Shown here in pieces: positions 25,199 through 33,060 of a stretch of 33,211 nt of DNA. The notes under the pieces are model-generated. The model did no database searches, had not been told where the DNA came from, and saw only the letters and a list, made by a program, of their open reading frames with translations. Location: NCBI GenBank assembly GCA_947482825.1, contig CANKMT010000065.1, positions 1-33,211 of the forward strand, in the 5' to 3' direction. The number at the start of each line of letters is the position of its first letter. Positions within the stretch are counted from its first letter, which is position 1. The DNA comes from Betaproteobacteria bacterium (lineage in GTDB: Bacteria; Pseudomonadota; Gammaproteobacteria; Burkholderiales; SG8-39). The position numbers and the translations under genes are program-made.

Positions 25199-25227
25199 AA
25201 GGTACAAGCACGGTTCCCGAGCGTCAA
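25199..25227 (-). promoter_or_regulatory. Promoter of the cupin/molybdenum-hydroxylase operon
   Basis: Minus strand TTGACG (25227-25222), 17-base spacer, TACCTT (25204-25199). The expected start is near 25192, about 34 bases before the GTG. Around the -10 box lie CCTTG/CAAGG and CTTGT/ACAAG inverted repeats that could bind a regulator. Confidence 0.5.
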
Positions 25228-25296
25228 CCGCGCTTTCGCGCCGGGGGTCAAGCCGCGAAGGCCGCCGATTTTCGACAGCCTCCGTGCGGCGTTAAG

Positions 25297-26793
25297 TCAG
25301 GCCGCCTTCTTCTTCCTCTGCGCGTCCTTCACGTGCATCTGCGCATACGCCCCGTGTGCGGCCGACTCTGCGTCGCCCACGTGGATCGGCAGGCCCATGT
25401 CATCAAGCACCGAACCCAGTGCCGAGAGGCAGACCATGACGTTCTCCGGGCGGCAGGAGTAGCCCATCAGCCCGAAGCGCCAGATCTTGCCGGCCAGCGG
25501 ACCGAGCCCAGCGCCGATCTCGAGGTTGAACTCGTTCAGCAGGCGCTTTCTCACTTCGGCTTCGTTAACGCCTTCCGGGCACATCACGGCGTTCATCTGC
25601 GGCAGCTGGTATTTCTCGTTGACCAGGAACTTCATGCCCATCGCTTCGAGCCCTGCTTTAAGGGCCAGGTGATGCCGCGTTGCGCGCGCCCAGGCGTTCT
25701 CGAGGCCTTCCTCGCGGATCAGCAGCAACGCCTCGTGCAGCGCGAAGAGCGAATTGGTCGGCGCGGTGTGGTGGTAGGTGCGCGTGGTCGCGCCCCAATA
25801 GCCGAGCAACAGGTTCATGTCCATGAACCAGCTGTGGATCTTGTCTTTGCGCGCCTTCACACGCTCGACGACTTGGTCCGAGAACGACACCGGCGACAGG
25901 CCCGGCGTGCACGAAAGGCATTTCTGGCTCGCCGAGTAGATCGCATCGATGCCCCACTCATCGACCAGCACCGGCGTGCCGCCCAGCGACGTCACCGCGT
26001 CGACGATGGTCAAGGTGTTGTACTTGTGCGCGATCTCGACCAGCGTTTTCGCGTCGGACTGCACACCCGTGGAAGTTTCCGCGTGCACGAACGCGACGAT
26101 CTTCGCGTCGCGGTTTTTCTTCAGCGCGTCTTCGAGTTTCTGCGGGTCGACCGGCTCGCCCCAGCCGTCCTCGACCACGACCGCCACTCCACCGGCGCGC
26201 TCGACGTTCTCGATCATGCGGCCGCCGAATACGCCGTTCCTGCACACGACGACCTTGTCGCCGGGCGCGACCATGTTGACAAAGCAGTACTCCATGCCGA
26301 CCGAGCCCGGACCGGAGACCGGGAAGGTCAGCGGGTTCTTCGTCTGGTACGCGTAGCGCAGCAGCGACTTCAGCTCTTCCATCATCTCGACGAAGATCGG
26401 GTCGAGGTAGCCGATCGCCGGTTGGCTCATCGTGGTGAGCACGCGCGGGTGGATCTCGGTCGGGCCGGGGCCCATCAGCGTGCGCTGCGGCGGGTGGAAA
26501 GACTGGATTCGTTTTGCAGGGGCAAACTTGATCATGGCATCACTCCCATGGACGGCGCTGACGTAATCGTCGGGCCTGGACTTCACTCGAACGGGTTTCC
26601 TTGCAGCCGCGTCGTTCAGCACATCGAGGGCGAGGATGCGCCCGTCGGTGAGCTGCTCGACTTCCATGGCCCAGCGCGCGGGCACATAGCCGGTCTTCAC
26701 CCAGTTGTTGACCACTGCGCGGTCGAGCTGGAAGGCCCGGGCGACGTCCGCCTGGCTTCCGAAGATCTCTACGAGCCTTTCTGCGCAGTTCAT
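25297..26793 (-). CDS. Class V aminotransferase (alanine/serine-glyoxylate type) with N-terminal HTH domain
   Basis: A single uninterrupted frame of 498 codons from the ATG at 26793. Residues 1-65 are a Cro/YdaS-like helix-turn-helix. From residue 87 (MIKFAPAKRI) the chain is a complete PLP-dependent aminotransferase of the AGXT/SGAT type: GPGPTEIHPRVL, VSGPGSVGMEY, HAETSTGV, VDAVTSLGG, and YSASQKCLS with the PLP lysine at 291 (205 in the enzyme-only form). Such enzymes move amino groups between alanine or serine and glyoxylate or other keto acids. An internal ATG at 26535 with GGGAG upstream could make a separate 412-residue enzyme. The gene is divergent from the ThDP-enzyme operon. Confidence 0.88.
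   Translation of the reverse strand: MNCAERLVEIFGSQADVARAFQLDRAVVNNWVKTGYVPARWAMEVEQLTDGRILALDVLNDAAARKPVRVKSRPDDYVSAVHGSDAMIKFAPAKRIQSFHPPQRTLMGPGPTEIHPRVLTTMSQPAIGYLDPIFVEMMEELKSLLRYAYQTKNPLTFPVSGPGSVGMEYCFVNMVAPGDKVVVCRNGVFGGRMIENVERAGGVAVVVEDGWGEPVDPQKLEDALKKNRDAKIVAFVHAETSTGVQSDAKTLVEIAHKYNTLTIVDAVTSLGGTPVLVDEWGIDAIYSASQKCLSCTPGLSPVSFSDQVVERVKARKDKIHSWFMDMNLLLGYWGATTRTYHHTAPTNSLFALHEALLLIREEGLENAWARATRHHLALKAGLEAMGMKFLVNEKYQLPQMNAVMCPEGVNEAEVRKRLLNEFNLEIGAGLGPLAGKIWRFGLMGYSCRPENVMVCLSALGSVLDDMGLPIHVGDAESAAHGAYAQMHVKDAQRKKKAA
26536..26793 (-). other. Cro/YdaS-like HTH segment fused in frame to the aminotransferase
   Basis: 86 codons upstream of the enzyme. MNCAERLVEIFGSQADVARA, FQLDRAVVNNWVKTGYVPAR and WAMEVEQLTDGRILALDVLN form helices of a small DNA-binding fold usually encoded as a free-standing protein of 70-80 residues. 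No stop codon separates it from the aminotransferase; residues 62-86 (DAAARKPVRVKSRPDDYVSA...) form a charged linker. Whether it is made as a fusion, or by coupled starts, cannot be told from sequence. Confidence 0.75.
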
Positions 26794-26800
26794 GGGACGC

Positions 26801-26828
26801 ATTTTAACTGACAAAATAATTTTGACAA
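26801..26828 (-). promoter_or_regulatory. Promoter of the HTH-aminotransferase gene with palindromic operator
   Basis: Minus strand TTGTCA (26828-26823), 16-base spacer, TAAAAT (26806-26801). The predicted start falls at about 26794, next to the ATG at 26793, and no ribosome binding site is present, so the mRNA may be leaderless. The near-palindrome TGACAAAATAATTTTGACA (26809-26827) overlaps the -35 box and fills the spacer, the position expected for autorepression by the encoded HTH. Confidence 0.55.
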
Positions 26829-26861
26829 ACTGCGGTTGCCTTTCGGAGTGCGGAACGGCGC

Positions 26862-26890
26862 TTGGACGTAAACGGCACCCGGCGTACGAT
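26862..26890 (+). promoter_or_regulatory. Possible promoter of the ThDP-enzyme operon
   Basis: TTGGAC (26862-26867), 17-base spacer, TACGAT (26885-26890). Matches to consensus are 3/6 and 4/6, so this is a weak call supported mainly by spacing and position. Confidence 0.3.
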
Positions 26891-26909
26891 GGTTCACTAA
26901 TCAAACATC

Positions 26910-26926
26910 TGTTCTTGCTCAGAACA
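26910..26926. promoter_or_regulatory. Inverted repeat upstream of the ThDP-enzyme operon (possible IclR site)
   Basis: TGTTCT-TGCTC-AGAACA is a perfect six-base inverted repeat 43 bases before the ATG at 26970. The operon encodes its own IclR regulator, and a 15-17-base palindrome here would suit such a protein. It could alternatively form a small hairpin in the leader. Confidence 0.45.
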
Positions 26927-26969
26927 TCGACTCATCACCCGGGCTCGCCCGGCCCCACGGAGGTACACC

Positions 26970-28709
26970 ATGAAGACAGGCCAAGCAGTTGAATTCAAGC
27001 CGGAAACCGTAGGGGAAGCGTATCTCGCCCTGCTCGCCACCCGGGACGTCGACTACCTGTTCGGCAACTCCGGCACCGATTTCCCGCCGCTGGTCGAGGC
27101 GCTCGCCAAGGGCCGCAAGCTCGGCTGGCAGATCCCCGAGCCGATCATCGTGCCGCACGAAAACGTCGGGGTTGCGATGGCGCACGGCTACTACATGGTG
27201 ACCGGCCGCCCGCAGGCGATGATGGTCCACGTCGGCCTGGGGACCGCGAACTCGATCAACGGACTGTTCAACGCCTCCAGGCAGAACATCCCGATGCTGT
27301 TCTGCGCCGGCCGCACGCCGATCACCGAAGGCGGGCTGCTCGGCTCGCGCAACAACTACATCAACTGGGCGCAGGAGCAGTTCGACCAGGGCGGCATGTT
27401 GCGCGAGTTCGTGAAGTGGGACTACGAACTGCGCCACCCCTCCCAGGTGGAGTCGGTCGTGGACCGCGCCCTTGCGATTGCGAAGAGCGAGCCCTGCGGG
27501 CCGGTGTACCTCACGCTGCCGCGCGAAGTGCTCGCCGCGGGCCTTGGCGACACGAAGATCGGCAAGCGCACCACGATCGCGCCGATGAGCCCGCCGGCGG
27601 CCGACCCGGACACGCTCGACGAAGTCGCCAAGCTGCTCGGCAACGCGAAGAACCCGATGATCATCACCTCCAACGGCGGGCGCACGGTCGAAACTTCGCA
27701 TGCGCTCACGCGGCTGGCGGAGACCTGGGCGATCCCGGTCATCCAGTACCGGCCGCGCTACCTCGCGCTGCCGACCGAGCACCCGATGCTCTGCGGCTTC
27801 GACCCGCATGCGATGCTGCCGGAGGCCGACCTGATCCTCGTGATCGACAGCGACGTGCCATGGATCCCGGACACCGCGAAGATCAGCCCGGAGTGCAAGA
27901 TCGTCCATATCGGCGTCGACCCGCTCTTCTCGCGCTACCCGGTGCGCGGTTTCCGCACCGACATCGCGCTGGCCGGCAGCCTCGCGCCGACGCTCGACCT
28001 GCTGGGCGAGCGCACCGAGCGCTACGCCGGGTCGGCCACCAAGATCGCGGCGCGCCGCGCGGCCGTCTCGCAGCAGTCGGCGGATTACCGCCTGCGCATG
28101 CGCATGGGCGCAGGCGCGAAGCAGACCAGCGGCAAGATCTCGGCCAAGTGGATGACCCATTGCATCAACGCGGTGTCCGACGAGAACACGATCATCGTCA
28201 ACGAATACCCGCTGGTGCTCGAGGAACTCACCATCAACGAGCCGGCCCGCTACTTCTCGCACCCGCCTTCGGGCGGCCTGGGCTGGGGCATGGGCGCGGC
28301 GCTCGGCGCCAAACTCGGCCGGCCGGATGCGACGGTGATCTGCGCAATCGGCGACGGCGCCTACATGTTCGGCAACCCCACCCCGACGCATTTCATCGGC
28401 GAGGCGCACGGGCTGCCGGTGCTCTATGTGATCAACAACAATGCGCGCTGGGGCGCGGTGCATCGCGCCACGCTCGGCATGTATCCGAACGGCCATGCCT
28501 CCACCGAGGAGAAGCCGCCGTTCTCGACGCTCGAGCCTTCGCCGCGCTTCGAGGAAGTCGTGCGCGCAAGCGGCGGCTACGGCGAGCGCGTGGAGGACCC
28601 GGCCGAGATGCTGCCGGCCCTGAAGCGCGCGCTGCATGCGGTGAAGAACGAGAAGCGCCAGGCGGTGCTCAATGTCTGCACCGAAACAAACTACAACCGC
28701 ACGAGCTGA
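26970..28709 (+). CDS. Thiamine-diphosphate-dependent enzyme, acetolactate-synthase-like
   Basis: 579 residues with the three-domain ThDP fold: PYR domain with the cofactor-activating Glu64 in PHENVGVAMAHGY, a central domain (about 200-370), and the PP domain with the metal/ThDP motif GDG-X25-N (Gly461-Asp462-Gly463 to Asn489-Asn490). The family makes or breaks carbon-carbon bonds next to a carbonyl (acetolactate synthase, benzoylformate decarboxylase, oxalyl-CoA decarboxylase and similar); the reaction here is not identifiable. ATG at 26970 with GGAGG at 26959-26963. First gene of a four-gene operon. Confidence 0.9.
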   Translation: MKTGQAVEFKPETVGEAYLALLATRDVDYLFGNSGTDFPPLVEALAKGRKLGWQIPEPIIVPHENVGVAMAHGYYMVTGRPQAMMVHVGLGTANSINGLFNASRQNIPMLFCAGRTPITEGGLLGSRNNYINWAQEQFDQGGMLREFVKWDYELRHPSQVESVVDRALAIAKSEPCGPVYLTLPREVLAAGLGDTKIGKRTTIAPMSPPAADPDTLDEVAKLLGNAKNPMIITSNGGRTVETSHALTRLAETWAIPVIQYRPRYLALPTEHPMLCGFDPHAMLPEADLILVIDSDVPWIPDTAKISPECKIVHIGVDPLFSRYPVRGFRTDIALAGSLAPTLDLLGERTERYAGSATKIAARRAAVSQQSADYRLRMRMGAGAKQTSGKISAKWMTHCINAVSDENTIIVNEYPLVLEELTINEPARYFSHPPSGGLGWGMGAALGAKLGRPDATVICAIGDGAYMFGNPTPTHFIGEAHGLPVLYVINNNARWGAVHRATLGMYPNGHASTEEKPPFSTLEPSPRFEEVVRASGGYGERVEDPAEMLPALKRALHAVKNEKRQAVLNVCTETNYNRTS

Positions 28710-28722
28710 TCGAAAGGTGGAC

Positions 28723-29493
28723 ATGAGACGCGAATTCGAGCACCTCATCTACACCAGCGAGGACAAGCTCGCGACGATCCGCTTCAATCGCCCCGAGCGG
28801 CTGAACGCGATGTCGTTCCCGGCCAAGAAGGACCTCAAGGCCGCGTTGGAGATCGCGGCCGCTGACGATTCGGTCCGCGTCCTTGCACTGCGCGGCGAGG
28901 GCCGCGCCTTCTGCACCGGCATCGACCTGAAGGACCTCTCGACCGGCAAGATCGGCGCGGACAATTTTGCGCTCTGGGAGGAGTGCCTGCGCCTGATCGA
29001 GACGATGGACAAGCTCGTGATCGCGCTGATGCACGGCTACGCCCTCGGCGGCGGCGTGCAGCTTGGACTTGCCTGCGACCTGCGCATCGGCACGCCATCG
29101 GCCAAGTTCGGCCTGCCGGCGGCCAAGGAGGGATTGCTGCCGGGGCTTGCGGTCTGGCGCCTCGCAAGATTCGTCGGCATGGGCCGCGCCAAGGAACTCG
29201 CGCTGTGGGGCGAGCCGATCGACGGCAACGAGGCGCTGCGCATCGGCCTCGTCACGCGGCTGGTGTCGGACGAGAATCGCGACGCCGAGTTCGATGCCTA
29301 CGTCGCAAAGACCGTCGCGAACGCCTCGCAGGGCGCGCGTGCCACCAAGCGCGCGATGAACCTGGCCGCGACCGCCGACTTCGAGTCGGCCCTCGAAATC
29401 TACATGGACCTGCAAAGCAAAGGCCTCGCCTCGGCGGACTTCGAGGAGGCGATGCGCGCCTACCGCGAGAAGCGCGATGCGCGCTGGGGTTGA
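28723..29493 (+). CDS. Crotonase-fold protein (enoyl-CoA hydratase/isomerase family)
   Basis: 256 residues: ATIRFNRPERLNAMS, oxyanion segments GRAFCTGIDLKDL (60-72) and GYALGGGVQLGLACDL (105-120), and the C-terminal trimer helix. The positions of the two hydratase glutamates hold Gln113 and Ala133, so it is probably not an ordinary enoyl-CoA hydratase; isomerase, thioesterase, dehalogenase or decarboxylase roles exist in this fold. ATG at 28723 with GAAAGGTGG before it; the ATG at 28672 would overlap the ThDP gene by 38 bases. Fourteen bases after the ThDP enzyme gene. Confidence 0.9.
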   Translation: MRREFEHLIYTSEDKLATIRFNRPERLNAMSFPAKKDLKAALEIAAADDSVRVLALRGEGRAFCTGIDLKDLSTGKIGADNFALWEECLRLIETMDKLVIALMHGYALGGGVQLGLACDLRIGTPSAKFGLPAAKEGLLPGLAVWRLARFVGMGRAKELALWGEPIDGNEALRIGLVTRLVSDENRDAEFDAYVAKTVANASQGARATKRAMNLAATADFESALEIYMDLQSKGLASADFEEAMRAYREKRDARWG

Positions 29494-29494
29494 A

Positions 29495-31615
29495 ATGACT
29501 GCGATTCATCCTCCCGCCGACGACCGGCTCACCGCCGCGCTGGACCCGCAGTCGGTCGCCGTGATCGGCGCCTCAGAGAATCCCGAGAAGATCGGCGGAC
29601 GCCCGATCAAGTACATGCTGCGCGCCGGCTACAAGGGGCGCCTGTACCCGATCAACCCGAACCGCCCGGAAATTCAGGGCCTCAAGGCGTACCCGGACAT
29701 TGCTTCGCTGCCTGAAGCGCCGGACCTCGTGATCGTCGCGGTGCCCGGCCTGGGCGCCGTGCAAGCGGTTGCGGCCTGCGCAGCGCGCGGGGTCAAGATC
29801 GCGGTAGTCATCACTTCCGGATTCGGTGAAACCGGCGAGGAAGGCCGGCTCGCGCAGGAGGAAATGGTGCGCACCGCGCGCGCCGCCGGCATGCGCATCG
29901 TCGGACCGAACACGCAGGGCATCGCCAATTTTGCCACCGGCGCAATCGCCACCTTCTCGACCATCATCAGCGAAGTCGAGCCCGCCGACGGACCCGTGGC
30001 CGTGGTGAGCCAGTCGGGCGCAATGAGCGTGGTGCCCTACGCCTTCCTGAGAAAGCAGGGCATCGGCGTGCGCCACACGCATGCCACGGGCAACGAGAGC
30101 GACCTCACCGTGGCCGACTTTGCGCTTGCGGTAGCGCTCGACCCCGAAGTGAAGTTGCTGCTGCTCTACCTGGAAGCCATCGCCGATCCGGCCAAGCTCG
30201 CTCGCGCGGCGCAAGTGGCGCGCGAACGCGGCCTGCCGATCATCGCCCTCAAAGCCGGCGTCTCCGCGCGTGGCGCTGCGGCCGCGAGTTCGCACACCGG
30301 CGCGCTGGCCACCGAGGACCGGGTCGTCGATGCGTTTTTCCGCCAGCACGGCATCTACCGGGTGCCGGACATTCGCAGCCTCGTCAATGCAGCGGACCTC
30401 TACCTCAAAGGTTGGAAACCGCAGGGGCGGAGGCTGGTGGCGATCAGCAACTCCGGCGCTTCCTGCGTGATGGCTGCGGACGCGGCCGAAAAGCACGGCC
30501 TCGCGCTTGCCCAGTTCGACGAATCAACGCGCGCCGAACTGCGCGCGGTGCTGCCCGAGTTCGGCGCCTCCGGCAACCCGATCGACCTCACGGCGGCGCT
30601 GCTTTCCAACAGCGGCCTGTTCAGCGACGTGTTGCCGGTGCTGGCCAAGCGCGATGCGACCGATGCCGTTTTCGTGAGCCTCGCCGCCTCCGGCCTGGGC
30701 TACGACGTGCCGAGGTTCGTGCGCGACTGCGCGGCCTACGTCGCGCAGACCGGCAAGCCGCTGGCGGTGGCGGCGCCGCTCGAGTCGACCGCGCAGCAGT
30801 TCCGTGCGGCCGGGCTTGCGGCCTTCGCGCACGACATCGATGCGGTGACCGCGCTCGCGCAGTTCATCGATCACTCGGAACTCATGCGGCGGGCGCAGGC
30901 CAAGCCGACGCCGTTCCCGAAAGTCGACCTGCCCGCGGGCAAGGGCCGTTTCCTGTCCGAGGCAGACAGCCTGCGCCTGCTGGCCGAGCACGACTTTCCG
31001 ACCGTGCCGTTCTGCCTGTGCCGCACCGGAAAGGAGGCGCTGGCCGCATTCGAAGCGCTCGGCGCGCCGGTGGCGGTCAAGGCCTGCTCGACCGAAATCC
31101 CGCACAAGTCCGAGCACGGCCTCGTGCACCTCAACCGCAAGTCCGCGGCCGAAGCGATCGCCGCGTTCGAGGACATCGGCCGCAAGCTCGCCGCAATGAA
31201 AGTCGCCGATGGCGCTGTGATTGTTGCGGCCATGCGCCGCGCGCAGCACGAATTCGTCATCGGCGCTCGCGTCGATGCTCGCTTCGGCACGCTCGTGATG
31301 CTCGGCGACGGAGGGAAGTACGTCGAGGCGCTGCCCGACATCGCGCTCCTGCGCTATCCGTTCACCGAGCCCGACGCGATGGAGCGCCTCGGTGAACTCA
31401 GGATCGCGCCGGTATTCGCCGGCGTGCGCGGCGAAGCGCCGATCGCGCTCGGCGCGCTTGCAAGACTCGCGGTGCGGCTGGGCGCCCTGCTCGAGAACGC
31501 CGGCGGCACGATCGCATCGATCGACCTCAACCCCGTGATGGCGGGCGCGAGCGAGGCGGACACGGTCATCGTCGACGCCCTGATCGAGCGCAGCGGCAAT
31601 GGCGGGAGCGCATGA
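29495..31615 (+). CDS. ADP-forming acyl-CoA synthetase (fused alpha and beta parts)
   Basis: 706 residues. The N-terminal CoA-binding domain (SVAVIGASENPEKIGGRPIK, 20-39) and succinyl-CoA-ligase-like domains are followed by a C-terminal ATP-grasp domain (about 480-700, with APVAVKACSTEIPHKSEHGL). The phosphohistidine expected in ASSHTGAL is His267. The enzyme interconverts acyl-CoA + ADP + Pi and acid + ATP + CoA, either conserving energy from an acyl-CoA or activating the substrate. ATG at 29495, one base after the crotonase stop; the ATG at 29477 is an alternative. Its stop overlaps the regulator start (ATGA). Acid substrate unknown. Confidence 0.92.
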   Translation: MTAIHPPADDRLTAALDPQSVAVIGASENPEKIGGRPIKYMLRAGYKGRLYPINPNRPEIQGLKAYPDIASLPEAPDLVIVAVPGLGAVQAVAACAARGVKIAVVITSGFGETGEEGRLAQEEMVRTARAAGMRIVGPNTQGIANFATGAIATFSTIISEVEPADGPVAVVSQSGAMSVVPYAFLRKQGIGVRHTHATGNESDLTVADFALAVALDPEVKLLLLYLEAIADPAKLARAAQVARERGLPIIALKAGVSARGAAAASSHTGALATEDRVVDAFFRQHGIYRVPDIRSLVNAADLYLKGWKPQGRRLVAISNSGASCVMAADAAEKHGLALAQFDESTRAELRAVLPEFGASGNPIDLTAALLSNSGLFSDVLPVLAKRDATDAVFVSLAASGLGYDVPRFVRDCAAYVAQTGKPLAVAAPLESTAQQFRAAGLAAFAHDIDAVTALAQFIDHSELMRRAQAKPTPFPKVDLPAGKGRFLSEADSLRLLAEHDFPTVPFCLCRTGKEALAAFEALGAPVAVKACSTEIPHKSEHGLVHLNRKSAAEAIAAFEDIGRKLAAMKVADGAVIVAAMRRAQHEFVIGARVDARFGTLVMLGDGGKYVEALPDIALLRYPFTEPDAMERLGELRIAPVFAGVRGEAPIALGALARLAVRLGALLENAGGTIASIDLNPVMAGASEADTVIVDALIERSGNGGSA

Positions 31616-32415
31616 GTATTCATCCCGGCTTCCCGATCACGGCGCGCGAATCCGGCGGCCAGTTCGTCGAAGCCTTCGCGCGCGGGCTCATGGTGGTCAT
31701 GGCCTTCGGCGAGGGCCACGAACGCATGACCCTTTCGCAGGTCGCCCAGCGTACCGGCCTCACGCGCGCCGGCGCCCGGCGCCTGCTCTACACGCTCGAA
31801 CAGCTCGGCTTCGTCGGACACAAGGAAAGGCTGTTCTTCCTCACGCCAAAGATCCTGCGCCTGGGCTACGCGTACACGTCGTCCTCGCCTTTCTGGGGCT
31901 ACGCGCACCCGATCCTCGGGCAACTGGTCGGCGACGTGCAGGAGACCTGCACGCTGGCGGTGCTGGAGGGCACCGAGATCGTCTACGTGATCCGCAATTC
32001 GGTGCGCGCCGTGGTCACCGGCGGCTCGGTGGTCGGCACGCGCCTGCCGGCGTACGTGACCTCGATGGGGCGCGTGCTGCTGGGCGGCCTGGCGGAGCGC
32101 GAACTGGACGACTACTTCGAGCAGGCCAGCCTGCAGAAGTACACCGAGCGCACCGTCACCGACCGCGACGAGTTGAAGCGCGTGATCGCCGCGGACCAGG
32201 AGCAGGGCTGGTCGTGGATCCAGGGCGAGCTCGAAGAGCATATCTGCGGCCTTTCAGTGCCGGTCCGCGACCACGAAGGACACGTCTGCGCCGCGCTGAA
32301 CATCAGCGTGAATTCGCTGCGGATGACGAAAGAGATTGCTTTGCACACCATGCTGCCGCGGCTGTTGATTGCGGCGGAGCAGTTGCATCGTGGGTTGGAG
32401 TTGCGCGCCGGGTAG
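31612..32415 (+). CDS. IclR-family transcriptional regulator (PcaR/PobR-like)
   Basis: 267 residues. Winged helix at about 18-82 (GLMVVMAFGEGHERMTLSQV, then AQRTGLTRAGARRLLYTLEQ and LGFVGHKERLFFLTPKIL) followed by the IclR effector domain with CTLAVLEGTEIVYVIR, GTRLPAYVTSMGRVLL and SVPVRDHEGHVCAALNISV. Proteins of this branch usually activate aromatic or dicarboxylate catabolic operons in response to a pathway compound. Being last in the operon and coupled by ATGA, it probably controls this operon; the palindrome at 26910-26926 is a candidate site. Confidence 0.93.
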   Translation: MSIHPGFPITARESGGQFVEAFARGLMVVMAFGEGHERMTLSQVAQRTGLTRAGARRLLYTLEQLGFVGHKERLFFLTPKILRLGYAYTSSSPFWGYAHPILGQLVGDVQETCTLAVLEGTEIVYVIRNSVRAVVTGGSVVGTRLPAYVTSMGRVLLGGLAERELDDYFEQASLQKYTERTVTDRDELKRVIAADQEQGWSWIQGELEEHICGLSVPVRDHEGHVCAALNISVNSLRMTKEIALHTMLPRLLIAAEQLHRGLELRAG

Positions 32416-32692
32416 CTCCAATTTCGGTCTGTGATGTATCTTTACCGATTCATGAATTGACCGGAGAGCCAATAACGGCCCGACGCACTGCGCCGTTGGC
32501 AACTCTGCACCTTTGCCGACCCACCCGGAAGCCACTTATAAATCGGGAAAGCTGTTCAAACAAACGGGGCCACTTCTGTTACGGTCTTCTTTGCTCAAGT
32601 ACTGTGAGAGGGACACAGAAGCACTGCTGATCTTGTCCCGATTTTTACAGGGTGGGCCACCTTACTCAAGAGTACCGAGTTCTCGCCCGATA
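32416..32692. other. Intergenic stretch without a gene
   Basis: No supported coding frame. It holds a possible short match to repeat R (about 32454-32480) and a hairpin AACGGC-N12-GCCGTT (32474-32497) after the IclR gene that lacks a T-run. Base composition is less GC-rich than the operon upstream, as expected for relic accessory DNA. Confidence 0.5.
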
Positions 32693-33060
32693 TCACCGCG
32701 CCGCGGACCGTGGGGAGTGGTCGTTGATCCAACGCTCGGTTAGCCGGTCCAACTCGTCGAATTGCTCCGCAGTGTAGCTCGGCGGAGCATATTCGCTATC
32801 AAGCCACGAGATTAGGCGGGATTCGATTAGCTCAAGCGGGAAATCCGGATAGTCGATCTGGATATTTGCACCGACTCATCCAGATCGAGGCGTTTGCCAT
32901 CCGGCCAGATGAGCTTTCGTTGTTTTGCATCGACGTGCAGCGTCTGCAGTAGCGGCCAGAGGGTTTCGCGCACTTCACTGTAGAGCTCACCCTCGGGGGA
33001 GTGCATCGGCTCGAATAGAGCTTCGCCGAACGCATTGTTCTGGAACAGAAGCTTTTCCAA
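32693..33060 (-). pseudogene. Frameshifted gene of unknown function
   Basis: From a TTG at 33060 the frame reads MEKLLFQNNAFGEALFEPMH...RKLIWPDGKRLDLDESVQI. It is then out of phase with YPDFPLELIESRLISWLDSE and YAPPSYTAEQFDELDRLTER...NDHSPRSAAR, ending at TGA (32695-32693). Removing one AT from the dinucleotide repeat at about 32860-32867 joins both parts into a 121-residue acidic protein, so a two-base insertion is the simplest explanation. Codon use is natural on both sides. I do not recognise the family. Its 5' end abuts a transposase fragment, so the true N-terminus may also be lost. Confidence 0.6.

Noticed and set aside
24322-26811. 829-codon open frame on the plus strand
   Set aside because: It lies opposite three convincing minus-strand genes and encodes a low-complexity, histidine/arginine/valine-rich chain.
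32474-32497. Rho-independent terminator after the IclR gene
   Set aside because: The stem is only six pairs with a 12-base loop and no following T-run.
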